A DNA stretch of 64,000 nucleotides. It comes from Phaseolus vulgaris. Its lineage: Eukaryota; Streptophyta; Magnoliopsida; Fabales; Fabaceae. Of this stretch, positions 24,131 to 34,919 are shown piece after piece. Numbering within the stretch: position 1 is the first letter of the stretch; every line of letters begins with the position of its first letter. Both the position numbers and the translations under genes were made by a program. Location of the stretch: NCBI RefSeq assembly GCF_000499845.2, contig NC_023754.2, positions 17,217,359-17,281,358 of the forward strand, given 5' to 3'. The notes under the pieces are model-generated. The model saw nothing but the letters and a program-made list of their open reading frames with translations, did not search any database and was not told where the DNA came from.

Positions 24131-24475
24131 CATTAAAAAAAAATTAATTATCTTTTTTATCTATAACATTTAGAGTTAATAGTCAATTTAATATAGTTAT
24201 TTTTAAAAAAATTAATTTTGTTTCTAAATTTTTTAAATATATTTAAAATAATCATTTCCAATAAATTTTTAATGCACTAGTTTAGGCACATGCCACGTAC
24301 GGAGCAGCGCACGTTGAGATTACAATGTCACTAAAGAGAGTACCCGCGAACTATCTGTCGGCAAGATCGGAAAAAGTCTCATCTTTTTAAGTCCTTTTTC
24401 TATTCATTTGTATCTGTATTTGTTTTCTCCTAATTTTAATTTAATTTGTTGTTATCTTATTCGAATTTGGATTGC

Positions 24476-24798
24476 AGTGAAGGAAATGATTAAGCAAGCC
24501 AAAGACGTTTCGGAGAATCTCTAAAACATCAGAACATTATAATTTTGAGACAAATCTTGTTAGAAGGAATTGTATAAAACAACAAAGATTAAAAAACCCA
24601 GCAAATGTGAAGGCCAAGAGTATGAAGAAAAGTTTATCTAATTTGGTGAGTTGTTGGGGTAAGAGAAAGAGAGAGATAGTGACCGGAGCCTTGGAAGAAG
24701 GAGACGGCCTCGGCGCCGCTGATACGGTCGTCACGATCCAAATTGGTGCGTCGAAAATAAGCATCGAAGAGAATGACATTAGGTGCTGCAGATGCCAT
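24476..24798 (-). pseudogene. EH-domain protein first-exon relic
   Basis: On the minus strand an ATG at 24796-24798 opens MASAAPNVILFDAYFRRTNL, followed by DRDDRISGAEAVSFFQGSG. This is the N-terminal start of an EPS15-homology (EH) domain as in plant EH1/Pan1 endocytosis adaptors, including the EF-hand-like loop. A splice donor-like GTCACT follows directly (about 24685). A poorly preserved second-exon start may lie near 24520. Nothing further of the expected gene of over 1000 residues is found, and the flank is AT-rich repeat DNA. I treat it as a truncated fragment. It sits inside the right arm of the inverted duplication and is absent from the left arm. Confidence 0.6.
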
Positions 24799-26333
24799 TG
24801 CAGAATTCAACAGCACCGCCTGATTTGGATTGATTGCACACTTTTATAGTTTGGCTTTGTAAATCACACCATCTAACTTACAAGGAATTAACCTCTGATT
24901 CACTCACCAAACCATCTGCAACAACAGAATTCACCTAACAACAAAATTACAGATCCCTCTTTCTCATTTCTCCCTCAACGGACAAATATACCTCTCAACA
25001 ATTTGTTTCTGAATGAACCTGATGCACTTTGTACGCCTTCTCACGAGAAAAAGTAGGGAGTATATGTATAGTTTTTCAAGCCTTTGGCTCAATAAGTTTG
25101 TATAATTTCAGGTATTGAGGCACACCAACTACTAGTTTTGCACCTGTTGGATTGTCAAATATGATTTGTGCCTTTACTTTGACATCAAGTATTCTACAAT
25201 AACTATCATCATCACTTTGGAGAGTAGGTCTTGTATGGTTTCATGGAATTGTATGCATGATAAAGAAGGAATGATATTGTTGCTGCCTTTGCTTATCAGC
25301 ATGCGTGTTTCTCTCCCCCATGCTCTTGATATTCTTCAAATTGATCTTGCCGGTCCTTGTTGATTTTCTTTTTCTTTTGCAGCTTCTCTACGTCTTTGGA
25401 GATTGGAAGCAATCACATGATATCTATTCTTTCAGTGAGGACAAGGAGTACTCTTGCCATTTCTCCCAATATCCTTTCACTGCATTTTTTCTTCTTTATT
25501 TCTGTTTTCTCCATGTTTTTTCCTTTGTTTGCTTCTCTGACAACTTAAAATGTGTTAGGCCTGCATTAGTAGTGGATTTTAGAACTCCATTTAGATAACT
25601 TAGATGTGTTAGCTGAATAAGGAATTTTTGAAAGAGAATTTCAGTATTTTACAATTCCATTTACATAACTCTGTTGTGTTAGCTGAACACACCCCTTTCT
25701 TACATTTTAATTATCCCTTCTTTTTAACTAATCACTAATTAATCTTAAGCTTCTTTCTCTGGATCACCGCATTATGTATGCAGCATTAAACTTTTCCATA
25801 TAGAGTTAACAGCATTAAACATTTTTATGCATGCAGGTATTTGAGTATTTGATCAGAAGGCTTTCTCTTCTTCAGACTTCCTGTCTTAGATCAAGACGCT
25901 TACGGGAATGCAAAGTAAATTTCACAATTTTCAAGAAATCAAATACATTTTAAATTTTCCACATATTTGTGTAGATAAGAAAGACAATTTTAATTTCTTG
26001 TTTGGAAGCAAATTAAAAATAAAAAATAAAAAAATTATCACTACATAATACTAAGGACGTTTGATAAAAAAATTCTCTGTAAATATTGACAATAAAAATA
26101 ACTATTAAAAGTTTCAATAAAAAAGAATCTGACTGACATCCATATAAAATAGTTCTACTAGATATCAGTGAAAAAGATAGTCCAAATCTATATTGGTTGA
26201 AAAATAATTTTAATAATGTGAAAAAGAAACCAGCCTCTGTTAATAGTGAATAAAAAGAGTTGGCTTAAATTGTTTCCGTTGGGGTCAGATTTAAGTTCCC
26301 AATAATTAAGGTGTTAGATTAATCCATGATTCA

Positions 26334-26485
26334 TGTTTTTTTTTTAATAAATCACATGAAGATATTTTATTATCTTTACCAACAATTACATTTATAATAC
26401 TTGCGCAAAGTGACTCTTAAATGAACAATTAAAATAGAATAATAAAATATCACGTGCACTTATGCGCAAAAAAATAGAATTTTCA
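26334..26485 (-). repeat. 3' LTR of the compact Copia element
   Basis: It aligns with 28047-28279 from the 'aataaatca' end through 'acaattacatttataatacttg' to 'cacgtgcactta'. It is shorter because it lacks the internal duplication of the other LTR and has small deletions. Confidence 0.8.
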
Positions 26486-26599
26486 ATCCTCCTTGATTTT
26501 TTAAACTGCAAAATTTCAATTTTTTGTTTTGAGAACTCAAACTTGTTGGCAGGGGTAGCTTGGTAAACAAATTTGCAATTTTTTTTTCATCTCGCTTTG

Positions 26600-28030
26600 C
26601 TTAATCTCCATTCAACACCTTTTGATTTGACATAAGGTGCATATTCTAAAAGACCTTTTGTCAAAGCCTAAGCTGATAAGATAATCATCAATTTAGTTAT
26701 ACCATGTTCTGAGAACATCTTTTAAGCCATAAATAATTTCTTCTTCAATAAATCCATTAAGGAATGTTGAATTGACATCCATTTGATGTACCTTTCTATC
26801 TCGAGGTATGTCAACAAGCCCCCGAGTTTTGTTCTTCTCAATCATATACACCTCTCCCTCCATTGCCTTTTTCGGGTTTTTGTGATCAACAAGTTCAGAG
26901 AGAGTAATCGATTGCCTTTAATTGGTGGATCATCTTCCATTCCATATTTTTGCATCTTGAGAAGCCCTTGACTAGTCAGCTAGATCTAATGAGAAACTTT
27001 TGCCTCTCATTTGTATCTTGAACAAATGTTGTCCTTTAGCATCCTTGATCAAACAATGGTTATCTTAAAAAAAACACCTTGAAGCCTTTTTGTAGCAACT
27101 GACCAACACTCAATAAATTTTGGTCTATGTTAGGTACATATAACACATCAATATAGTTTTAGTACCGGAATGTGTTGCTACAATAGTGGTTTCTATTTCT
27201 TTCACTAAAATGTGACCCCCATAGCCTATCTTGACCTTTGAATTTTTTGAAGACTTCAACTCCTTGAAAAGTTTTGTGTCATAAGTCATGTGATTTGTGC
27301 ATCCACTATCAATTAGCCACGATGCACTTGAAATATTGTTGGAGAAACCAGTTGCAAAGAAAAGTACATCCTCCTCCTTATTTGCAAATTGAGCATCTAC
27401 ATCTTGTTGCTCATTTTGGTTTCTACAAATGATTGATTCATGCCCCAGTTGATTGCACTTAGGTCTTCTCCAACACTTAAAACAACTTGTTGCAATGCTT
27501 ACAAGGAGGGTAATTTCTCCTTTTGGTTGTTATTGTGTGCAACAACTTCTCCATTTTCTTGCTGGTTCTGCTTGATCTGACTACCTTTATTTCTCCAGCC
27601 ACCTTCATGATTGGCTATTAAGGCTCCTTCTATTGCTCCATCTTGTCTCATGGCTCTTCTTTGTTCTTGTGCTTTGTAAAACATTTAAGAGCTCTGCAAG
27701 AGAAATTTTTGATAGGTCATTTGTTCTCTAGGGTTGTTATGGTGGCTTCAAACCTCTCTGGAACCGTTACAAACAGTTTTTTTCCACAATTATTGAATCT
27801 TTTAACACAGATCCAAGCAATCTCACTTTGTTGACAATGCTTAGAAGTCTATCAGAGAGTACTATTTTATGGATTCTGACTCCTTCATTCTCTGCAGTTC
27901 AAACTCCCTGATTAGATTCAACACTTGCATTCCACGAATTCTCTCATCACCTTCATATTCGGCCTTGAGGTAATCCCATATCCTTGTGAATAACATAGGA
28001 GATACAACTGTAAAAGATCCATCAAGAAGA
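26600..28030 (-). pseudogene. Copia gag-protease remnant with scraps of reverse transcriptase and RNase H
   Basis: From right to left, the gag region carries VTVPERFEATITTLE-like and EQRRAMRQDGAIEGA segments (27499-27684 is the longest open part). A CCHC-like knuckle with CWRRPKCNQLGHESIIC follows near 27440. Next is the protease region with the LIDSGCTNHMT active site near 27310. After about 26960 the frame jumps to small pieces of reverse transcriptase (MDVNSTFLNGF near 26770) and then the RNase H tail near 26600. Many stops and deletions are present and the integrase is missing. It cannot be functional. Confidence 0.82.
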
Positions 28031-28046
28031 TAGCTCTGATACCAAT

Positions 28047-28279
28047 TGTTGCTTTTTTTTTTAATAAATCAGAGGAATATATTTTATTATGTTTGCCAAC
28101 AATTACATTTACATTTATAATACTTGTCTGACTCTTTATGAACAGTTACCTACAAATATTAAATCAACAATTAAAACAGAATAATAAAATTTCACAAATA
28201 TTAAATCAACAATTAAAACAGAATAATAAAATTTCACGTGCACTTAAATTTATTTGCTGTTAAAAAAACAAAATTTTCA
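28047..28279 (-). repeat. 5' LTR of the compact Copia element
   Basis: It ends next to the primer binding site. It contains a 42-bp direct duplication at about 28155-28238 that is single in the partner LTR, which accounts for part of the length difference. Confidence 0.8.
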
Positions 28280-28617
28280 ACATAACTCTGTTAACTCATA
28301 GTCATGATCGTTCATGGAGCAATATTGGGTAGGAACATATTGAATAGGATAATTTTTACAAAAGAATCCTGTAGTACAAAAAAAGCTTCCCATAAGAGTG
28401 CTTTTGATGATGTCAATGGACTTACAATTGATAGCAGAAGCTGGCCACGTAGGATACCAAAAGAAAAAACTCAGTGTTAAACCCTGTTTATGCTTTCAAT
28501 ACAAAATCCTACTTATGCTTTCAATAAAAAAAAACATTTTATAATATATACAAGTGAATGCAAATTTGTTATTTAGCATTTAGCGAGACATTTCCTAGTA
28601 CATATAATTCATAGGAA

Positions 28618-30006
28618 GTGAATGCAAATATGTTATTTAGCCAACTTTCTGTATCCTTTTTCTTCAACTCGCCAATAGAATTGAAAAAAGAGTCATGGAT
28701 GTTGTTCTTCAAACCAGAGGTCTTCTCTCTCTCCCCCACAAACCCTATTAACAAGGTCTCGCTTTTACACCCCTCCCAGAGTTTAAGGCACAAGCTTTTC
28801 TCACCAAAGCCAAAAGTCCTTGCTGTCTCTTCTCTTTCCTTCAGTGGGTTCCAAAAATTCTCAGAAAAACACAATGTCTTTGTCCAAAGGGACAAAAGTC
28901 AAAATTTATTCTTGTGCAGGGTTGAGTCTTCAGCAGCTGCAGCCTCCTTTGGGGAACCAGAAACTGAGAAGCCGAAGTTTTTGGGTGTTGAAGTTTCCAC
29001 CTTGAAGAAGATTGTGCTTCAGGGGTTGATGTTCTTTTGTATCCTCTTAAACTACACCATCTTGAGAGACACAAAGGATGTGTTGGTTGTGACAACCAAA
29101 GGAAGCAGTGCTGAGATTATACCGTTTCTCAAAACTTGGGTGAACCTTCCCATGGCCATTGGCTTCATGTTGTTGTAAACTAAGTTAGCTAATGTGTTGT
29201 CCAAACAAGCTTTTGTTTGTTCTACGTCATGACTCAACTGCTAGCTGTTGTATAAGTAGAGGTGGCAAAGTGGGCCGCATAGGCCTCTCCCGCTTAAATC
29301 CGCAAAAATGTGGGTCGGATTTGTCCGTCCCGCATACAAAATGCAGGCTAGTTTTCATGACCCATCCCGTATGCGGGTTGGTCCACGTGCTTGCGGGCCG
29401 ACCCGTTTTTTTTTTTTAGCGCACAACAATTACAGGAGAAGTCACGCGGAGTCGCAAGCGGAGCGAGCGGCGACACTGCAAAGTAGAGTGCCTCGTGTGT
29501 TGTGTGCATTTTTTCGAACAACGTAATTAAGTTGTGATTTGAGTGAAAACCTAATTTTCTTTCACCTAAAATTGTCACTCCTCCACTGGACCATTGCTGT
29601 CAAGTCAATTAATTTTTAATTTTTTTTTGGCAGACTAGCGGGCCAGCCCCGCCATGTTGTGGCCCGCGCAAGCCACGGGTTGTACGGGACGAACTAATGC
29701 GGGTTAGCGGATTGAAAACGTCAGCCCACCCGGCGTGTTTTGCCACCCCTATGTATAAGTGGGTGCATTGTAGAACATATTCATGAAGAGTGCTAAGTAC
29801 AATTTATTCCATCCGTGCAAAGAAATGGCCTACATACCCTTGGATGAGGATACCAAGGGGAAGGGGAAGAAGACGGTCATCGATGTACTGTGCAACCTAT
29901 TAGGGAAACCAGAGGAGACCTTCGGTGAATCTAACGATTGGATCCTTGGGAGCAGGCTCAATATAGACTTTGTATGGACTTTGATCAATAATAAAATAAA
30001 ATTTTG
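28618..30006 (+). pseudogene. NTT: Plastidic ATP/ADP translocase pseudogene (NTT/AATP family)
   Basis: Plastidic nucleotide transporters exchange ATP and ADP across the inner plastid envelope. Here the authentic start MDVVLQTRGLLSLP lies at 28695 and is followed by a frameshift. Then the transit region and mature N-terminus are open: KFLGVEVSTLKKI, LMFFCILLNYTILRDTKD, and PFLKTWVNLPMAIGFMLL at 29120-29175. A stop follows where the family has a tyrosine, then TKLANVLSKQA. The next recognisable part is MKSAKYNLFHPCKEMAYIPL at 29783, which in intact proteins lies some 300 residues later, so most membrane helices are missing. A MITE at 29257-29751 sits between the two parts. Non-functional; a further scrap is at 16905-17050. 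Confidence 0.88.
29257..29751. mobile_element. hAT-type MITE, 495 bp, with 8-bp target duplication
   Basis: The ends read TAGAGGTGGCAAA and, reversed, TAGGGGTGGCAAA. Both sides carry the exact 8-bp duplication TGTATAAG (29249-29256 and 29752-29759). The 8-bp duplication and the GGTGGCAAA terminus are typical of hAT transposons. The subterminal DNA is GC-rich with GGGCCG-type motifs on both sides. No transposase frame is present; the small frames here are shadows. Confidence 0.93.
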
Positions 30007-30235
30007 AAGTTTATCGGTTGTAAGTAAATTTAGAATTTTTAAAAAAATATATAAAATATAAATTTACAAATTTTTTTTTTAATAAATATTTGAATAATGA
30101 AATATAAAATATTTATGTAAATTTAAGTTAATTAAATTTTGTGAAAAAAAAATAGTTTTAGATTCATTACAAAAGAATGATAACTTAAATATGTTGGTAC
30201 GTACTTGGTAACATAATATAATATCATATTGTAAG

Positions 30236-30250
30236 ATCCCAAACTTATAA

Positions 30251-30282
<32 letters not shown>
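30236..30282. repeat. (AT)n microsatellite
   Basis: An uninterrupted TA dinucleotide run follows the translocase pseudogene. Similar runs occur at about 33213-33235, 33671-33702, 39526-39552 and 53815-53848. Confidence 0.9.
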
Positions 30283-30286
<4 letters not shown>

Positions 30287-30355
30287 TCACATTAATATAA
30301 CATGATTTAAATATTTTATTTTATGTTTTGATTTTAATTAACATCAATAACACAT

Positions 30356-30830
30356 GTAAGGCGAACTTTAATGAGTAGACAAATTAAAGATTTTTGTCTT
30401 ACATGCTTCATCTTGTGAAATGTAAAGGATAGATGAATCAAAACTTTCGTTTGACATTTGTTTGATGAAACTTGAAGGACAAACGAATCAAAACTTCGCT
30501 TAACGAACTTTATAAGACAAATGAAGTAAAAGTTTCATCTAACGCTTCTTTCGAGGAACTTTAAAGGATAAATGAAGTTGAGGTTTTATTTGAAGTTTGT
30601 TTCACAAACTATAAAAGACACACAAACTCAAGGTTTCATTTGACGAACTCTAAAGGATAGACAAATTTGAGACTTTGTCTAATGCACTTCTTTCACGAAT
30701 TTTGATGGACAAATGAGCTTAAGACTTTGTATGACTTGCTTATCTCATGAACCTTAAAGGGTAGACGAGGTTATATTTGACATGTTTGTTTAACACACTC
30801 TTGATAATTGATGAAGTCAAGACTTCTTCT
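30356..30830 (+). repeat. Degenerate minisatellite of about nine units
   Basis: Motifs of the type GAACTTTAAAGGACAAATGA recur at about 30361, 30415, 30466, 30504, 30554, 30605, 30642, 30695 and 30747. The spacing alternates between about 50-54 and 37-38 bp. Each is followed by a variant of 'caaaactttgtttgacg'. No open frame runs through it. Confidence 0.75.
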
Positions 30831-31188
30831 AACAAACTCAGCTTTGAAATTTATTTAAATAATATTTATTCTCACTTTCTTTTATGTTTCTTGTTCCTTT
30901 TCTTAATTAAAATGGTAAAAGATTTTCACAAGCAAAATTAGATAGATTGTCCATACGTTGAACGATTCTTAATTGTAATTCAAGCCACGTTTCCCAGCCT
31001 TTAGTGGAATATGAACGCTCAAAACAACACTATAACTTTCAGGGGCAGGGTTTACCGCTACTAACGTTTCTAAATGGAGTTATGATGATTTCGATAATAA
31101 GTCTCATCACTATCACATTTATGATTGTTGTCACCACCACTCACGTTAATCCATCGTTATAGTAATTGGTTAGTCCATTTCATGCACT

Positions 31189-31300
31189 ACAAAAAAATCA
31201 TTACATAGTAATCAAAGTTAGAGACAAAAACTAATTAGTCACTATATATTTAACTAAATTAGATACTATTTTAGAAATACAGTGTTGTTTAAGTTTTTTT
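31189..31300. mobile_element. Possible CACTA-like terminus
   Basis: The sequence CACTACAAAAAAATC starts at about 31186 and resembles CACTA-superfamily ends. The partner end is not seen because a LINE fragment begins at about 31303. Confidence 0.3.
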
Positions 31301-31302
31301 TT

Positions 31303-32097
31303 TAGGATTAAGGATTTGCCTTTGGCGCAATTTACTGCCGGGAGGGTATTGAAAAATAAGATTGCTACAAAGGACAATTTGGTCAGGCGTGGGGTTAAGG
31401 TTGAAAATATCCTTTGTTGTTTATGCAAGGTAAAAGAGGAGAATTTGTATATTTTTTTTTTTTGGTTGCAGTAGTGTGAAATCTTTGTTATGGGTGGTTA
31501 GGATTGCAATCGGTTGATCCTCTTTTCCCTCATTCTCACTTCTTGCAGTTCAATTTGTGTAATGCCCCAAAATCTATCAACTTGATCTTGGTGAATGTGT
31601 CTGTTGCGGTGATTAGTGAGATTTGGTGTCATAGGATTAAAATCATCTTTAAAGGTGGAGTGGTGGATCATTCAGAAATTTTTCCATAGCTCAACCGAAG
31701 GTTTGGTCTTGGATTTCCTCTAAAATCCTCTCGGTTAGTTTCTCTTATTTAGATTGATGTCTTGATCATTTGGTATGTCTATTCTTGTTTTAGCTTGTTA
31801 GTTTATGGTTTAGGAAGGGAGGGGGTGTTGTAGCGATTAGGTGTTTGGATTGTCCCTTTTGGGTAGTTTGTTTGTGTAAGGCTATTATTGTTGGGACAAT
31901 TGGGTTTAGCGGTTTGTTAGGTTTGCTCTCTTTGTTGGTTTCTTTGCTAGACGGTTTTCGGTTAGGGCATCTTGTTGTTTAGAATAGTATCGTTGGTTGG
32001 AGAGTTTTTTTGCTGGCTAATTGTTTTGATACTTTATATAAAGATGGAATTATCTCTGAAATGATTTTTATTTATTTCTTTCTTGTCGATAAAAAAA
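31303..32097 (+). mobile_element. LINE 3' fragment (zf-RVT tail)
   Basis: The fragment begins in the zf-RVT region that follows plant LINE reverse transcriptase: LKNKIATKDNLVRRGVKVEN and ILCCLCKVKEENLYIFF. The frame is then broken by stops. It ends with TTTATTTATTTCTTTCTTGT and a short A-run at about 32090-32097, matching the tail of the LINE at 6241. It is 5'-truncated and inactive. The open frame at 31504-31689 is part of the degraded region. Confidence 0.75.
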
Positions 32098-32099
32098 TT

Positions 32100-33671
32100 A
32101 TAATATATATATATATAAATATAAAGAGAGAAAACATTTAAAAAAAAGTAATTAAATGATTGGGAATTTTTTTTACCAACTTTGTCTCATAGGATTGGTT
32201 TAATACCAAATTGATGGACTCTTGAGAAAATGTTCTAGAGATTTGCGTTTGATGCGTTTTGATAAAAGATTAGTGAGAAGCAACTTTACACTTATCAACG
32301 AAGGAGACTTATATTCTATCTAAGTAAAGTTTTATCAGATAAATGTTACAAATGAAAATGCTTGCATCTATAGTTCGGCAGATGATCACATTAATTTTCA
32401 CCTTATATTTCAGTGGGAACACTTGCTTTTGATAAAACCTATACATCTCACACCTGGTTTGAACATTGATCAAATATATATAAATTATAATTTACAAATA
32501 TTATTTAGAAAGGAGTGTCACGTGTTGTGATGCTTATCTTTCACCGATTTTAATATACATATTCTGTTGAAATAAAAAGAAATATGTTGATTTACAATTT
32601 TTTAAATAGAATGAGCCAGTACAAATGGTTAAATAATTTATGTATGAAAAGAGTTTAAAGATTTCCGAAATTTAAGATGAATTAAAAAGCCATTTTCATT
32701 TCATATAAAAAAATAAAAAAATTCTGATAAAAAATATTAAAGAAAAAACAAAAGAGAAGAACCGTCCTAAGACTATTGGAAGAAGTTATTAATTCAAATT
32801 CTATTAGTCAACAATTGAATGTCATCAAATTCTATTTAACATTATTTTCATTTCATTCTTTCATCATCCTTACGTTTTAAATTAGTTATTTTCAAAATCA
32901 ATATTTTAAATTTTATTATTATCCTTTTTAGCCATTAATAGGATGCAAAGTTAATATAAAGTCAAATATTTAGATGAGGGGATAGAAACATTAGTTAATA
33001 TTATATATGCAATAGCCAAATGAAGAATTTATTAGTAGAAAGCATTATTATAGCCATGCATAGCCGACCCATAATGGAATTATAGATGACGTTGAAGATG
33101 ACGTGGCTTATGATAGGTCCCAAGCTCTATTTCCTTTAAAAGTTGTATACATGCATGTAGTCACGTGTTTTTTTCTATATCCCAGACAAAAATTATAAAA
33201 CCTTTTATTTCAAATAATATATATATATATATATACATAATATGTTTAAGGTAATCCACAGTAAAATAATTATTAAATAAAAACTAATTTTTAAAATAAA
33301 TTAATTATTATATTAATTAAATTAAATATTTATTTTTTATTATATATTTTTTAAATTCAAAATAACATTTATGTTTGCTGTTGTTCATATTCTTAAATAA
33401 ATTGTACTTTTATTAAGGAAAGTTGGAAAGTTGAGAGAATAAATTAAATATTATTATTAACTAATGATAAACTCTTTTTTTAATGTTTTGTGATGCTTCC
33501 GCAAGTAGATAGATGCACACTCAACCCTAGAAGAATGTCACATCAATTGCAATTATTTTTTTGGAAGTTTCAAATAGAAGGGAGGAAGTTAACGAAGTTT
33601 CCAAACCAAAAATGATACTTTGAAACCGAAAAAAAAATACATATTTGAGAACCTATTATAATAATATAATG

Positions 33672-33702
<31 letters not shown>

Positions 33703-34900
33703 TATTTTAAATTAAAAAATAAAATAAATATAATTAAAATATTAATTTATTAAGTTGTTAGATAAATGTAATTATTATTTGGAACATTCTTTATATATAT
33801 AATATTAGTTTATTAAATTAAAAAAATGGAACTATATTTACTATATTATTAATAAAAATGTTTTCTATAATTTATTTTTTATTTTATTTTTAATATTATT
33901 TGATTTTATTAATGATATATTTTAATTGATAGTGTATATAGTATAAGAAATAACTTTAATAAAAAAAAACTAGTAATGTATTTGAAAAGATAATTAAAAA
34001 TTAATTTTGAATATTATTTTCATATCATATGTACATAATATAAGTGTGTTATTGTTAGTTTTTTTTTTTTACTTTTAAATAATTATTTATTATGGGTCGA
34101 AGATATTATGTGCAAGTAATGAATTTAGAATGAAAGACTTCATTATATCTAAAGAAGATAATTGATATTATAAATATTCTAGAAAATTATAATTAGTTTC
34201 TATATTTCAATATATCACACATCTTAGAAGTGAATTAACCATTTATTTAAAATAATGATTATTGTGTTATAATGTTATGTGTTATTTGTAATTTATTATT
34301 CTGTTTCAAAATTATATATGGTATTTTAGTTAAAATTCTATGAAGCTTTTAATGTGATTTGCTATGTCCATATTCTATAAGAACAAACACTAATTATCTC
34401 TAATAGAACTATGTAAAATATTAGAAATAATCACTCGTCAAAATTGTGGGATTAGTACATTGACTTGTCTTTAAACCAATTAATTTGATTTGACCTAAAA
34501 CCAATTAATTTGTTGCGAATTTAAACCAACTAATTTCAAATATCTGGCATAGACTTTTAACATTTAATATTTGAAGTGTACTTTTCTCACACTTTTACAC
34601 ACTGACAAAAGTTTTATTTTTCTTTTTTAGTATAAAAAGGTTATTTTTCTTTTAAACATAAATTTGACAGTCATTTTCACTGAAAATTACATTTTCATTA
34701 TTCAAATCATGCTTACCACAAAGTCAAAAAACGGAACCTACAGGTTCTAAGTCTTCTGTTCAACATCCTAGTGGACACAACGCAGGACACGATGCGATCA
34801 CAAATCCAAGTTACACGCAATTATGGGTTTAATCGCAATTAAATTACTCATTTAAGTTTTACAGGGAAACTATAATTAATGAGAATGAAACAATGAAGTA
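32100..34900. other. AT-rich DNA, nothing identified except an inverted repeat
   Basis: No gene is supported. The segment 33830-34270 is the inverse of about 13800-14190. Dinucleotide runs lie at 33213-33235 and 33671-33702. A 'ttaatttg'-rich repeat with 'aaccaattaatttg' at about 34475-34530 is present twice. Confidence 0.6.
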
Positions 34901-34919
34901 ATAATATAGTGTTTTCGGA

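Larger units (their letters stand above)
26334..28279 (-). mobile_element. Compact internally deleted Ty1/Copia element
   Basis: On the minus strand the element is bounded by related terminal repeats at 28047-28279 and 26334-26485. A primer binding site complementary to initiator tRNA-Met (TGGTATCAGAGC) lies at 28033-28044, two bases inside the 5' LTR. A polypurine tract AAGGAGGA lies at 26487-26495 next to the 3' LTR. The coding remains are badly deleted. The whole element is about 1.95 kb, against roughly 5 kb for intact relatives. No matching 5-bp target duplication is obvious; the paralogous site at 390-410 and 330-345 suggests loss of flank DNA. Confidence 0.85.
25060..28560. repeat. Right arm of the large inverted duplication
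   Basis: In reverse orientation this carries the sequence found at 60-1500, with the Copia element 26334-28279 inserted. The segment 25070-25650 matches 880-1490; 25740-25980 matches about 540-790; 26270-26330 matches about 420-480; 28290-28560 matches about 60-330. The plus-strand frames at 25305-25598 correspond to shadows in the left arm and are not recognisable proteins. Confidence 0.8.

Noticed and set aside
28155..28240. Possible separate tandem-repeat locus
   Set aside because: It is a duplication inside the 5' LTR of the compact Copia element.
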